A DNA stretch of 64,000 nucleotides. Origin: an uncultured Pseudomonas sp. (lineage in GTDB: Bacteria > Pseudomonadota > Gammaproteobacteria > Pseudomonadales > Pseudomonadaceae). The notes under the pieces are model-generated. The model did no database searches. It saw nothing but the letters and a program-made list of their open reading frames with translations, and had not been told where the DNA came from. The position numbers and the translations under genes were made by a program. The stretch is from contig NZ_CAMPHI010000002.1 of NCBI RefSeq assembly GCF_946885955.1, positions 124,001 to 188,000 of the forward strand, read 5' to 3'. Positions 31,800 through 40,385 of the stretch are shown here, piece after piece; position 1 is the stretch's first letter; each line of letters begins with the position of its first letter.

Positions 31800-31829
31800 A
31801 TCGTTGAACCGTGGGGACGGTTCGACGAT
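31800..31829. terminator. Hairpin between coxC and the convergent small membrane gene
   Basis: A 13-bp stem with one wobble pair (ATCGTTGAACCGT, loop GGGG, ACGGTTCGACGAT) lies 27 bases after the coxC stop and 5 bases before the end of the convergent gene. There is no T-run on either strand. Position supports a bidirectional end-of-transcript structure. Confidence 0.55.
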
Positions 31830-31833
31830 CCAC

Positions 31834-32037
31834 CTACCAAGTGACGTGCGAGGTCAACTGGCCGCTGTAAAAGCCCCAGGCGATCAGCGCCACCGTCAAG
31901 CCGGTGAGCACGACCCGAACGGTGAGGGAGTTGACCACACGGGAGGTACGGCCTTCGTCCTTGACCAGAAAGAACAAGCCGCTGAACAAGCTGACCAGGG
32001 TAGCCAGCAGTAAAAGAACGATAGCGGCTTTGAGCAT
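31834..32037 (-). CDS. Twin-transmembrane protein (DUF2909-like)
   Basis: A 67-residue protein starting MLKAAIVLLLLATLVSLFSG with two membrane helices, the second RVVLTGLTVALIAWGFYSG, joined by a basic loop with KDEGRTSR. Small proteins of this type are conserved in gammaproteobacterial cox clusters, where they are encoded on the opposite strand between coxC and the SURF1 gene; their function is unknown. I set the start at 32037; the open frame extends to 32400 only as a shadow of the SURF1 gene. Confidence 0.78.
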   Translation of the reverse strand: MLKAAIVLLLLATLVSLFSGLFFLVKDEGRTSRVVNSLTVRVVLTGLTVALIAWGFYSGQLTSHVTW

Positions 32038-32112
32038 GCGTAACTCCGGGGGAAGGGCAATGTGGTTCGGGTGCAGTATAGCCAGCTTGATCAGGGTATT
32101 AGGGGACGTGGC

Positions 32113-32844
32113 ATGAGCCGCTTTAGACCTGGCCTGCTGCCCAGCGTTCTGGTGTTGCTGCTGCTTCCCGGGCTGATCGCCCTGGGCTTCTGGCAACTGT
32201 CCCGGGCCGACGAGAAGCGTGAACTGCTGGCCACCCAACAGGCCCGTCAGGACGCCGCCCCGATCAGCATCGACGAGCTTGAGCAGAAAGCCGACCCGGC
32301 CTATGTACGGGTGCGACTGCAGGGCTACTTTGACGCTCGGCACAGTCTCCTGCTGGATAACCGCACCCGCGACGGTCAGGCCGGGGTCGAACTGCTGCAA
32401 CCCTTTTATGACCAGGGCAGCGGCCTCTGGTTATTGCTCAACCGCGGCTGGCTGCCCTGGCCGGATCGCCGCGTACCGCCAACATTCGCCACCCCGAGCG
32501 AACCGCTGAGCCTGTCGGCGTGGGTCTATGTGCCCACGGGCAAAGCCTTTCTCCTGCAAGCGGATGCGCCCACGAGCGACTGGCCACGGTTGGTCACCGC
32601 CGTCGAGCCGAAGGCGCTCTGGGAGGAGCTGGGGCGCGGCGGCCTGAGCCATGAGGTGCGTCTGCAACCGGGGCCGGCTGCGTTCCGCAGCGACTGGCCG
32701 GTCGTTGCCATGAGCCCCGACAAACACCTCGGCTACGCCGTGCAATGGTTTGCTTTAGCGGCCGCTCTATTCGGCCTGTTCATTTATCTCGGTCTACATA
32801 ACGCGCGGGAGACTCGCCATGAATCCAGCCATCGCCCTGCCTGA
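32113..32844 (+). CDS. SURF1-family cytochrome oxidase biogenesis protein
   Basis: Membrane protein of 243 residues with the SURF1 topology: one N-terminal helix (LLPSVLVLLLLPGLIALGFW) followed by QLSRADEKR, a periplasmic domain with LDNRTRDGQAGVELLQPF and LLLNRGWLPWP, and a C-terminal helix preceded by HLGYAVQWFALA. SURF1 proteins help heme a insertion into subunit I. Start at ATG 32113, not the longer frame from 32062. It overlaps the next gene by 26 bases. Confidence 0.92.
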   Translation: MSRFRPGLLPSVLVLLLLPGLIALGFWQLSRADEKRELLATQQARQDAAPISIDELEQKADPAYVRVRLQGYFDARHSLLLDNRTRDGQAGVELLQPFYDQGSGLWLLLNRGWLPWPDRRVPPTFATPSEPLSLSAWVYVPTGKAFLLQADAPTSDWPRLVTAVEPKALWEELGRGGLSHEVRLQPGPAAFRSDWPVVAMSPDKHLGYAVQWFALAAALFGLFIYLGLHNARETRHESSHRPA

Positions 32845-33403
32845 AATCACCCCCGGCCAGCGACGCCGGGGCCGCTTGCAACTGATCCTGATCCTGGCGG
32901 TGGTGATCGGCCCGATGATCCTCGCCACGGCCATGTACCAGTGGCGCTTCTGGGTGCCGGAAACCCGCAGCTATCACGGCGAATTGATCGGCACCGGGCA
33001 GACCCGCGCGGACCTTGGCGTGATCGGTGCCGAAGAACAGCGCTGGCAATTGCTGGTGACCGTGCCCGGTGCATGCGACTCCGCCTGCCAGCAACTGATC
33101 TTTCTCGCCCGGCAGATTCATATCGCCTTGAACCGCGACACCGCGCGCGCCTCCCATGGCGTGGCCAGCGCCGAGCCATTGGCGGAGGACTACGACGCTC
33201 GCCTGCGCCGCGAATATCCGCAGCTGGCGCGCTACCGTCTGGACCTGCCGGTGTATGACAAGGCCGCCGGCGATGCTCAGGGCGCGCAGCTGTGGATCGT
33301 CGATCCACGCGGCAATCTGGTGCTGCGCTACGACGCGCGCAGCAAAGGCAAAGGCATCCTCAACGACCTTCGCTACCTGCTGAAGATCTCGCAAATCGGC
33401 TAG
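32819..33403 (+). CDS. Membrane-anchored thioredoxin-like protein of the cox cluster
   Basis: A 194-residue protein with one N-terminal helix (LQLILILAVVIGPMILATAM) and a periplasmic domain. Conserved as a hypothetical cox-cluster gene in Pseudomonas. The segment TVPGACDSACQQLIFLARQI has a CxxxC spacing like the copper site of SCO proteins, and later IVDPRGNLVLRYDA resembles the SCO/thioredoxin-like strand near its His. A role in copper or thiol handling during oxidase assembly is inferred from this and context. It overlaps the SURF1 gene and precedes ctaA by 25 bases. Confidence 0.8.
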   Translation: MNPAIALPEITPGQRRRGRLQLILILAVVIGPMILATAMYQWRFWVPETRSYHGELIGTGQTRADLGVIGAEEQRWQLLVTVPGACDSACQQLIFLARQIHIALNRDTARASHGVASAEPLAEDYDARLRREYPQLARYRLDLPVYDKAAGDAQGAQLWIVDPRGNLVLRYDARSKGKGILNDLRYLLKISQIG

Positions 33404-33428
33404 CCACGGCTGCGATTAAGGAAAGAAG

Positions 33429-34490
33429 ATGAGTAAACCCGGTTTCCGTTTCGCCCTGATCGCCACCCTGCTGGCGTTGGTGGTGGTCATGCTCGGTGCT
33501 TACACCCGCTTGAGCCATGCCGGCTTGGGCTGCCCGGACTGGCCTGGCTGCTATGGCTTTCTCGGGGTGCCGATGAGCGAGCACAGCCAGGCCCTGGCCG
33601 GCAGTCGTTTTCCCGAAGCGCCGGTGGAAGTGGCGAAGGGCTGGTCAGAGATGATCCACCGCTATTTTGCCGGCACCCTCGGTCTGCTGATTCTCGGTCT
33701 GGCGATTCATGCGCTGCGGCGGCGCGGGCAGGCGGGACAACCGTTGAAATTGCCATTGCTGGTACTCGGCCTGGTGATCCTGCAAGCGGCGTTCGGCATG
33801 TGGACGGTAACGCTCAAGCTCTGGCCGCAGGTCGTCACCGCGCATCTGCTCGGCGGCTTCGCCACCCTGAGCCTGTTATTCCTCCTGACCCTGCGGTTGT
33901 CCGGCGCGCTGCCGAGATTGCCGCGCCCCAGCCCTGGCCTGCGCGGCCTGGCGGCCGTCGCCTTGTTGCTGGTGATTGGTCAGATCGCGCTCGGTGGCTG
34001 GGTCAGCAGCAACTATGCCGCAGTCGCCTGCGTGGACCTGCCGACCTGCCATGGTGAGTGGTGGCCGGCGATGGACTTCGCCAACGGCTTCCACCTGACC
34101 CAGCACATCGGCCCGAATTATCTCGGCGGCCAGCTCGACAGCGCCGCCCGCACCGCCATCCATATGAGCCACCGTCTCGGCGCCCTGATACTCAGTCTGG
34201 TGCTGCTGGTGCTGGTCTGGCGGCTGCTGCGCAATGGCCTGGCGGCCCTCGGCGGTTTGCTGCTGCTGGCGCTGCTGGTGCAGGTCAGCCTCGGCCTGAG
34301 CAACGTGTTCTTCCACCTGCCGCTGCCGGTCGCGGTAGCGCACAACCTCGGTGGCGCGGCGCTGTTGCTGAGCATGGTGCTGGTCAACTATCGCCTGCGG
34401 GCGCCGCTGAGCGTGGCCGCGGCCCCGAGCGACGCACGCGCGACAGCGCTGGCGAAGAATTCCGGCAGCCTGCAACTGCCCCACGCATGA
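33429..34490 (+). CDS. ctaA: Heme A synthase (COX15/CtaA)
   Basis: Integral membrane enzyme of 353 residues, eight helices in two four-helix halves, oxidising the C8 methyl of heme O to give heme A. Conserved His sites appear in [34 protein letters not shown] and [11 protein letters not shown], and the cysteine-containing loops [13 protein letters not shown] and [14 protein letters not shown] are typical. Works with the heme O synthase encoded 14 bases downstream to supply the aa3 oxidase. Confidence 0.94.
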   Translation: MSKPGFRFALIATLLALVVVMLGAYTRLSHAGLGCPDWPGCYGFLGVPMSEHSQALAGSRFPEAPVEVAKGWSEMIHRYFAGTLGLLILGLAIHALRRRGQAGQPLKLPLLVLGLVILQAAFGMWTVTLKLWPQVVTAHLLGGFATLSLLFLLTLRLSGALPRLPRPSPGLRGLAAVALLLVIGQIALGGWVSSNYAAVACVDLPTCHGEWWPAMDFANGFHLTQHIGPNYLGGQLDSAARTAIHMSHRLGALILSLVLLVLVWRLLRNGLAALGGLLLLALLVQVSLGLSNVFFHLPLPVAVAHNLGGAALLLSMVLVNYRLRAPLSVAAAPSDARATALAKNSGSLQLPHA

Positions 34491-34504
34491 CAAAGGAGAG
34501 GCCC

Positions 34505-35398
34505 ATGGCGACGCTACTGCGAACCCAGCCACAACATGCAAGCTGGCGCGACTATCTGGAACTGACCAAACCCCGGGTGGTGGTGCTGATGCTGATCACC
34601 TCGCTGGTCGGGATGTTTCTCGCCACCCGTGCCGGGGTGGCCTGGCAGGTACTGATCTTCGGCAATCTGGGCATCGGGCTGTGCGCGGGTGCCGCCGCCG
34701 CGGTCAACCATGTGGTCGACCGGCGCATCGACTCGATCATGGCGCGTACGCTGAAGCGTCCGGTCACCTCGGGGCGGGTCTCGCCAACCGCGGCGCTGGG
34801 TTTCGCCCTGCTGCTGGCGGTGGTCGGTATGGCGCTGTTGCTGACCTTCACCAATCAATTGGCAGCCTGGCTGACCCTGGCTTCGCTGCTCGGCTACGCG
34901 GTGATCTACACCGGCTTTCTCAAGCGCGCCACGCCGCAGAACATCGTCATCGGCGGCCTGGCCGGTGCGGCGCCACCGTTGCTCGGCTGGGTTGCCGTGA
35001 CCGGGCATATCAGTGCCGAGCCATTGCTGCTGGTGCTGATCATCTTCGCCTGGACGCCGCCGCACTTCTGGGCCCTGGCGATCCACCGCAAGGCCGAATA
35101 CGCCAAGGCCGATATCCCGATGCTGCCGGTCACCCATGGCGAGCACTACACCAAGGTGCATATCCTGCTCTATACCTGCATCATGTTCGCCGTCACCCTG
35201 CTGCCCTACGCGATCCACATGAGTGGCCCGCTCTACCTGGCCTGCGCCGTCGGCCTGGGCATGCGCTTCATGCACTGGGCCTGGGTGCTTTACCGTGACA
35301 GCAAACCGCATGCCGCGATCAATACCTTCAAGTACAGTATCTGGTACCTGTTCCTGCTGTTTATCGCCCTGTTGGTCGATCACTACCTGGTCGTTTGA
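34505..35398 (+). CDS. ctaB: Protoheme IX farnesyltransferase (heme O synthase)
   Basis: UbiA-family prenyltransferase, 297 residues, seven to nine membrane helices, attaching a farnesyl group to protoheme. The first Asp motif is [19 protein letters not shown] and the second region [20 protein letters not shown]. Start at ATG 34505 ([13 protein letters not shown]) with AAAGGAGAGG upstream; the frame from 34058 is a shadow of ctaA. Its product is the substrate of CtaA. The family is also called CyoE; context favours naming by the aa3 pathway. Confidence 0.94.
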   Translation: MATLLRTQPQHASWRDYLELTKPRVVVLMLITSLVGMFLATRAGVAWQVLIFGNLGIGLCAGAAAAVNHVVDRRIDSIMARTLKRPVTSGRVSPTAALGFALLLAVVGMALLLTFTNQLAAWLTLASLLGYAVIYTGFLKRATPQNIVIGGLAGAAPPLLGWVAVTGHISAEPLLLVLIIFAWTPPHFWALAIHRKAEYAKADIPMLPVTHGEHYTKVHILLYTCIMFAVTLLPYAIHMSGPLYLACAVGLGMRFMHWAWVLYRDSKPHAAINTFKYSIWYLFLLFIALLVDHYLVV

Positions 35399-35472
35399 AT
35401 AGTCGCAGCGCCGGCGCCAGGGCAAACGCCACTGGCCGGTGCTGCCAATCATCCCCTGCAATCGTTGGTGCC

Positions 35473-36108
35473 ATGAGCCGAACCCACACCACTGTTTTCA
35501 TCCTCGTCGCCATTGTCGCCCTGGTCCTGGGGCTGACCGTCAACAAGGTTTTGAGTAGCAAAGGCCAGGGCGATCCGACCCTGCTGCTCGATGCCGGCAT
35601 CGTATTGCTGCCGCAGAGCCGTACGCTGCCTGAGCTGAGTTTTATCAATCAGAACGGCCAGACGGTGAACGTCGACGAACTCAAGGGTAAGTGGAGTCTG
35701 CTGTTCTTCGGCTACACCTTCTGCCCGGATATCTGCCCGGCGACTCTCGCCCAGTTGCGCCAGTTGCAGGGCCAGCTGCCGCAGGAGGCGCGTGACAACC
35801 TGCAGGTGATCCTGGTCAGCGTCGACCCCAACCGCGATACCCCGGCCCAGCTGAAGACCTACCTGGACTATTTCGACGCCGGCTTCGTCGGCCTGACCGG
35901 CGACGAGGCAAGTCTGAGCAAGCTGGCCAATGCGGTGAGCATTCCGTTTATTCCAGCGGACACCAGCAAGGAAAACTACACCGTCGACCACAGCGGCAAT
36001 CTGGTGATCATCGGCCCGGACGGTACGCAGCGTGGTTTTATCCGCGCACCGCTGAACAACGCCAAGCTCGCCGCCCAGTTGCCGGGCTTGATCACCGCTC
36101 GGGACTGA
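35473..36108 (+). CDS. SCO1/SenC copper chaperone
   Basis: Membrane-anchored thioredoxin-fold protein, 211 residues, that delivers copper to the CuA site of subunit II. An N-terminal helix (TVFILVAIVALVLGLTVNKV) precedes the domain. The copper ligands are the Cys pair in GYTFCPDICPATLAQL and the His in YTVDHSGNLVIIGPDG. Last gene of the cox cluster; the stop abuts the stop of a convergent TetR gene with no spacer. Confidence 0.95.
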   Translation: MSRTHTTVFILVAIVALVLGLTVNKVLSSKGQGDPTLLLDAGIVLLPQSRTLPELSFINQNGQTVNVDELKGKWSLLFFGYTFCPDICPATLAQLRQLQGQLPQEARDNLQVILVSVDPNRDTPAQLKTYLDYFDAGFVGLTGDEASLSKLANAVSIPFIPADTSKENYTVDHSGNLVIIGPDGTQRGFIRAPLNNAKLAAQLPGLITARD

Positions 36109-36687
36109 CTAGCGGTTTAGCAGTACCGCCAGCGGACCGCGGCGCAACTGGCGCCGCAACAGCGCGCGACACTCGGCCGGGTCTTCGTCGGGATGGCGCA
36201 GCCAATGGATAAAGCTGCGCAGGTAGACCCCGGTCAGCAGACTTTCCTCGATTGCCCGACACAGGTAGCGACTTTCCCGCTGCGCCGCCTCGCGCCACCA
36301 CTGTACGGTGCGACCGATACGCAGCAGACCAAGCGCCTGTTGATGCAGGTGCCCCGGCTCGAGCTTGTGCAGGAGCATCTGTGCGGTGAGCGCACGGTAC
36401 TCCGCCAGGCTATCGAGCCAGGCGATCAGAAGTTCTTCCAGGCGTTTTTCCGCAGTCAGCGCGTGCATGTCGCTGGCGCCCGCGCGAGCCAGCATGGCGC
36501 GGTCGGCGCGGTCGAACCAAGCCTCGACGAGGTGATCCTTGTCGCGATAATGCACGGCGATGGTGTCCAGGCCGATGCCCAGGTCCGCGGCAATGTCGAA
36601 CAGGTGCAAGCGCTCCCAGCCGCATACCTCGGCCAGACGCAGGGCGCTATCGAGTATTTGTTGGGCGTTGGCTTTCTTGCTGGTCAT
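36109..36687 (-). CDS. TetR-family transcriptional regulator
   Basis: A 192-residue protein with an N-terminal TetR-like DNA-binding domain: ILDSALRLAEVCGWERLHLF, then DIAADLGIGLDTIAVHYRDK as helix-turn-helix, and a helical ligand/dimer domain rich in Arg and Leu. I do not recognise its target. The HTH carries unusual substitutions relative to the typical TxxxIA-G-S-T-Y-FxxK pattern (LDTIAVHYRDKDHL), so its effector class is unclear. Convergent with the SCO gene. Confidence 0.78.
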   Translation of the reverse strand: MTSKKANAQQILDSALRLAEVCGWERLHLFDIAADLGIGLDTIAVHYRDKDHLVEAWFDRADRAMLARAGASDMHALTAEKRLEELLIAWLDSLAEYRALTAQMLLHKLEPGHLHQQALGLLRIGRTVQWWREAAQRESRYLCRAIEESLLTGVYLRSFIHWLRHPDEDPAECRALLRRQLRRGPLAVLLNR

Positions 36688-36743
36688 AGGCTCACCTCGC
36701 CAACGAGTATGGGCCGCACGCGGAAAAACACAGGCTGGAAACG

Positions 36744-36816
36744 ACCAACGGAACCCGAGGGTTCCGTTGGTGAGGGGGCGATCTCAACACCAGTCGCAAG
36801 GTGCGCCGTGCGCACC
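36744..36816 (-). terminator. Two hairpins downstream of the TRAP binding-protein gene
   Basis: A strong stem (ACCAACGGAACC and GGTTCCGTTGGT) at 36744-36771 and a second (GGTGCGC, CGT, GCGCACC) at 36800-36816 lie between the TRAP binding-protein stop (36839) and the TetR start. The first is followed on the minus strand by a short T patch, so it may end the TRAP transcript. The second resembles a common Pseudomonas REP hairpin. Confidence 0.5.
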
Positions 36817-36838
36817 ACCTGACCAGGCGATCGAGGGC

Positions 36839-37927
36839 TTAGCGCCAGTTATACAACTCTTTCTCGGAGATCTGATGCATCTGGCTGACCTGCGCCTGGA
36901 AGGCTTGCATCGAAGCCCATATACGCCCGTTCAGCTCGCTCTGTGCGGCCAGTTCGCCAAGCACCACGGCGCTTTCCCGCTGCATGGCGTCGAGGACCGG
37001 GTCGGGAAAACGCTTGAGCTGAACGCCCTGGCGCTTCAGTTCGTCCAGGGCCAGGGCGTTGTGGTAGACGTAGTCGTCCATCATGTCCTGGCTGGCGGCG
37101 CGAGCGGCTTCGCTGAGGATCGCCTGCAGGTCGGCCGGCAGACTGTCGAGGGCTTTCTGGTTGACCAGCAGTTCGAGCACCGCCTGGGGTTCCTGCCAGC
37201 CCGGGTAGTAGTAGAACTTGGCTGCTTTGTGCAGGCCGAAGGCCAGGTCGTTGTAAGGGCTGACCCAGTCGGTGGCGTCGATCGCGTGGCTCTGCAGCGA
37301 GGTGAAGACCTCGCCGCCGGGCAGGTTGACGGTGGTCGCGCCGAGCCGGTTCAGCACCTCGCCGCCCAGACCCGGCATGCGGATCTTCAGGCCCTTGAGG
37401 TCGTCCAGGGAGTTGATCTCCTTGTTGTACCAGCCGCCCATCTGCATGCCGGTATTGCCGACCACCATGGGCTTCACGCCATAGGGCGCGTAGGCCTCGT
37501 CCCACAACGCCTGACCGCCGCCCTTGCTCAGCCAGGCGTTCATTTCGCTGGTGGACAGGCCGAAAGGCACGGCAGTGAAGAACTGCGCCGCCGGCACCTT
37601 GCCTTTCCAGTAATAGGCCGCGCCATGGCCGAGTTCGGCGGTGCCGCGCGAGACCGCGTCGAACACCTCCAGCGGCGGCACCAGTTCGCCGCCGGCATAC
37701 ACCTTGATGGTCAGGCGCCCGCCACTCATGGCCGCGACCCGCTCCGCCAGATGCTCGGCGGCAGTGCCAAGGCCGGGGTAGTTCTTCGGCCAGGCGGTAA
37801 CCATTTTCCACTGGAAGGTCTGCGCGGGTGCGGCAGCCTGCTCGGTAGCGGCTTTTTCATCCTTGCAGCCAACCAGGCCAAGGGTGGCGAACAGGGCAGT
37901 AGCGAGCAGCATATGGCGACGAATCAT
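36839..37927 (-). CDS. TRAP-type transporter substrate-binding lipoprotein (DctP family)
   Basis: Periplasmic binding protein of 362 residues. The signal ends in a lipobox LGLVGC at residue 21, so it is probably membrane-tethered. The family signature covers WKMVTAWPKNYPGLGTAAEH, GELVPPLEVFDAVSRGTAEL and the substrate-clamp region IRMPGLGGEVLNRLGA. Related proteins are annotated as mannitol/chloroaromatic or 2-oxo-acid TRAP binders. No small or large TRAP membrane subunit is encoded beside it; its neighbours are uvrD and a TetR gene. Substrate unknown. Confidence 0.88.
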   Translation of the reverse strand: MIRRHMLLATALFATLGLVGCKDEKAATEQAAAPAQTFQWKMVTAWPKNYPGLGTAAEHLAERVAAMSGGRLTIKVYAGGELVPPLEVFDAVSRGTAELGHGAAYYWKGKVPAAQFFTAVPFGLSTSEMNAWLSKGGGQALWDEAYAPYGVKPMVVGNTGMQMGGWYNKEINSLDDLKGLKIRMPGLGGEVLNRLGATTVNLPGGEVFTSLQSHAIDATDWVSPYNDLAFGLHKAAKFYYYPGWQEPQAVLELLVNQKALDSLPADLQAILSEAARAASQDMMDDYVYHNALALDELKRQGVQLKRFPDPVLDAMQRESAVVLGELAAQSELNGRIWASMQAFQAQVSQMHQISEKELYNWR

Positions 37928-37957
37928 GGGGACTTCCTTATTGTTCGAATGAATCTC

Positions 37958-37982
37958 GTAGCCTGGATTGCATCCGGGCTAC
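37958..37982. repeat. REP-like palindrome between uvrD and the TRAP binding-protein gene
   Basis: The 25-base element GTAGCCTGGATT-GC-ATCCGGGCTAC forms a stem with one or two mismatches and sits 8 bases after the uvrD stop. It matches a repeat family common between pseudomonad genes and may act as the uvrD terminator or mRNA end. Confidence 0.6.
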
Positions 37983-37990
37983 CAAAGCTT

Positions 37991-40177
37991 TTAAAGCGCT
38001 TCCAGCTTGGCATAGCCGAGCATCAACCACTTGCTGCCTTCATCCTCGAAATTCACCTGCACCCGCGCCTGCGCGCCAGCGCCTTCGAAATTGAGGATGG
38101 TTCCTTCGCCGAACAGCGAATGGCGCACGCGCTGGCCGAGGCTGAAACCGGTATCCGGTACCGCGCTGCCGGCGAACAGGCTGCTGCCGCTCATCGAGCT
38201 GCTGCCACTGAACGGCCGCGTTACGCTATTGGACAGGCGTACTTCCTGCATCAGCTGCGGCGGAATCTCGCGGACGAAGCGCGACACCTTGTTGTAGGTT
38301 TCGCTGCCGTACAGGCGCCGGGTTTCCGCGTAGCTGATTACCAGCTTCTGCATCGCGCGGGTGATGCCGACATAGGCCAGGCGGCGCTCTTCTTCGAGGC
38401 GGCCGGGTTCTTCCAGGCTCATCTTGTGCGGGAACAGGCCCTCTTCCATGCCGACCAGAAACACCTGGGGGAACTCCAGGCCCTTGGCGCTGTGCAGGGT
38501 CATCAGCTGGATGCTGTCCTCGTTCTCCGCAGCCTGGGTGTCGCCGGCCTCCAGCGAGGCATGGCTGAGAAACGCCTGCAAAGGGCTCAGCTCGTCGTCT
38601 TCGTCGTTCTCGAAGGTGCGCGCGGCGCTTACCAGTTCCTCGAGGTTTTCCACCCGAGCCTGGCCTTTCTCGCCTTTCTCTTCCTTGTGGTAGGTGATCA
38701 GCCCGCTCTGCTCGATGACGGTTTGCGCCATCAGGTGCAGCGGCATGCTCAGCACCTTGGCCGCCAGGTTGTCGATCAACTCGATAAAGCCGGCGAGGGC
38801 GCCGGAGGCGCGGCCGGGCAGGGCCTTGTTGGCAACCATCAGGCGGATCGCTTCCCACATGGAAAGGTCCTGCTCACGGGCGAAGGCGCGGATCGCCTCG
38901 ACGGTCTTCTCGCCGATGCCGCGCGCCGGCACGTTGATCACCCGCTCCAGCGCCGCGTCGTTGCCGCGGCCGTCGAGCAGGCGCAGGTAGGCCATGGCGT
39001 TCTTGATTTCCAGGCGTTCGAAGAAGCGCTGGCCGCCGTAGATGCGGTAAGGGATCTTCTCGCGCAGCAGGGCTTCTTCAAGCACTCGCGACTGCGCGTT
39101 GGAGCGGTAGAGGATGGCGATCTCGCTGCGCTTGAGGCCATCCTTGCGCAGCGCGTCCTCGATCGACTCGACCACGTAACGCGCTTCGTCGTGCTCGTTG
39201 AACGCTGCATACAGGCTGATCGGTTCGCCGTCGCCGTCTTCGGTCCACAGCTCCTTGCCCAGGCGCCCCTGGTTATTGGCGATCAGCGCGTTGGCGGCCT
39301 TGAGAATGCCTGCGGTGGAGCGGTAGTTCTGCTCCAGGCGGATCAGCTCGGAATCCTTGAAGTCGTCGCCGAACTGCTGGATGTTCTCGATCTTCGCCCC
39401 GCGCCAGCCATAGATCGACTGGTCGTCGTCGCCCACCACCATCAGGCTATCGCCGCCCTTGGCGAGCATGCGCAGCCAGGCGTATTGCACGGCGTTGGTG
39501 TCCTGGAACTCGTCGACCAGGATGTGCCGGAAGCGCCGCTGATAGTGCTCAAGCAGGCCCGGCTTGTCGCGCCACAGGTCGAGGGCGCGCAACAGCAGCT
39601 CTGCGAAATCGATCACCCCGGCGCGGGCGCAGGCCGCTTCGTAGGCTTGGTAGATGCTCAACTGGGTGGCGAGAAACAGGTCGCCGCCGGGCTGGATGTT
39701 CTGCGGGCGGATGCCCTCGTCCTTCTGCCCGTTGATAAACCACTGCGACTGGCGCGGCGGCCAGCGCTGCTCGTCCAGGCCCAGTTCGCGGATCACCCGC
39801 TTGATCAGGCGCTGCTGGTCGTCGGAATCGAGAATCTGGAAGCTTTCGCTCAAGCCGGCTTCCTGCCAGTGCGCACGCAACAGACGGTGGGCCAGGCCGT
39901 GGAAGGTACCGACCCACATCCCGGCCGGGTTGTGCCCGAGCATCTGCTCGATGCGCGCGCGCATTTCCGCCGCGGCCTTGTTGGTGAAGGTCACCGAAAG
40001 AATGCTGTGCGGCGAGGCGCCTTCGATCTGGATCAGCCAGGCGATGCGGTGTACCAGCACGCGGGTCTTGCCGGAGCCGGCACCGGCGAGCACCAATTGG
40101 CGCCCGAGCGAGGCGGTCACGGCCTGACGCTGGCCGTCGTTGAGTGAGGCGATAAGGAGTTCGGGGTCGTTTTGCAT
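37991..40177 (-). CDS. uvrD: DNA helicase II (UvrD)
   Basis: Superfamily 1 helicase of 728 residues that unwinds DNA 3' to 5' in nucleotide excision and mismatch repair. Motifs in order: Q motif LNDGQRQAV, Walker A LAGAGSGKTRVLVHRIA, motif II ILVDEFQDTN, motif III VVGDDDQSIYGWRGA, motif IV near LEQNYRSTAGILKAAN, motif V MTLHSAKGLEFPQVF, motif VI RRLAYVGITRAMQ. The C-terminal tudor-like tail ends KWLMLGYAKLEAL. A very long plus-strand open frame across this gene is a compositional shadow. The gene neighbours a GGDEF/EAL gene, as in P. aeruginosa. Confidence 0.97.
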   Translation of the reverse strand: MQNDPELLIASLNDGQRQAVTASLGRQLVLAGAGSGKTRVLVHRIAWLIQIEGASPHSILSVTFTNKAAAEMRARIEQMLGHNPAGMWVGTFHGLAHRLLRAHWQEAGLSESFQILDSDDQQRLIKRVIRELGLDEQRWPPRQSQWFINGQKDEGIRPQNIQPGGDLFLATQLSIYQAYEAACARAGVIDFAELLLRALDLWRDKPGLLEHYQRRFRHILVDEFQDTNAVQYAWLRMLAKGGDSLMVVGDDDQSIYGWRGAKIENIQQFGDDFKDSELIRLEQNYRSTAGILKAANALIANNQGRLGKELWTEDGDGEPISLYAAFNEHDEARYVVESIEDALRKDGLKRSEIAILYRSNAQSRVLEEALLREKIPYRIYGGQRFFERLEIKNAMAYLRLLDGRGNDAALERVINVPARGIGEKTVEAIRAFAREQDLSMWEAIRLMVANKALPGRASGALAGFIELIDNLAAKVLSMPLHLMAQTVIEQSGLITYHKEEKGEKGQARVENLEELVSAARTFENDEDDELSPLQAFLSHASLEAGDTQAAENEDSIQLMTLHSAKGLEFPQVFLVGMEEGLFPHKMSLEEPGRLEEERRLAYVGITRAMQKLVISYAETRRLYGSETYNKVSRFVREIPPQLMQEVRLSNSVTRPFSGSSSMSGSSLFAGSAVPDTGFSLGQRVRHSLFGEGTILNFEGAGAQARVQVNFEDEGSKWLMLGYAKLEAL

Positions 40178-40385
40178 CGCGGCATTCTAGGGGGCTGCGG
40201 CGGGCAGGGCAAACCGCGCTGTCGGCCGGTCGCGCGCGGCCCGCGCGATGGGCGCTGGATGGCACGGCAAGGTCAGCGATAGAGCGATTGGTTTTGTGAG
40301 TTAACGCACACCCATCTATGGCGATGCGTCTGGCTCGGTTATGCTCGGCCGTCATACCTAGGCATCCACTATAAGAATTTCGCCT

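Noticed and set aside
36560..40147. A 1195-codon plus-strand open frame opposite the TRAP gene and uvrD
   Set aside because: It lies antisense to a fully motif-supported uvrD and TRAP gene; its product is a His/Ala/Val-rich composition artefact of high-GC coding DNA.
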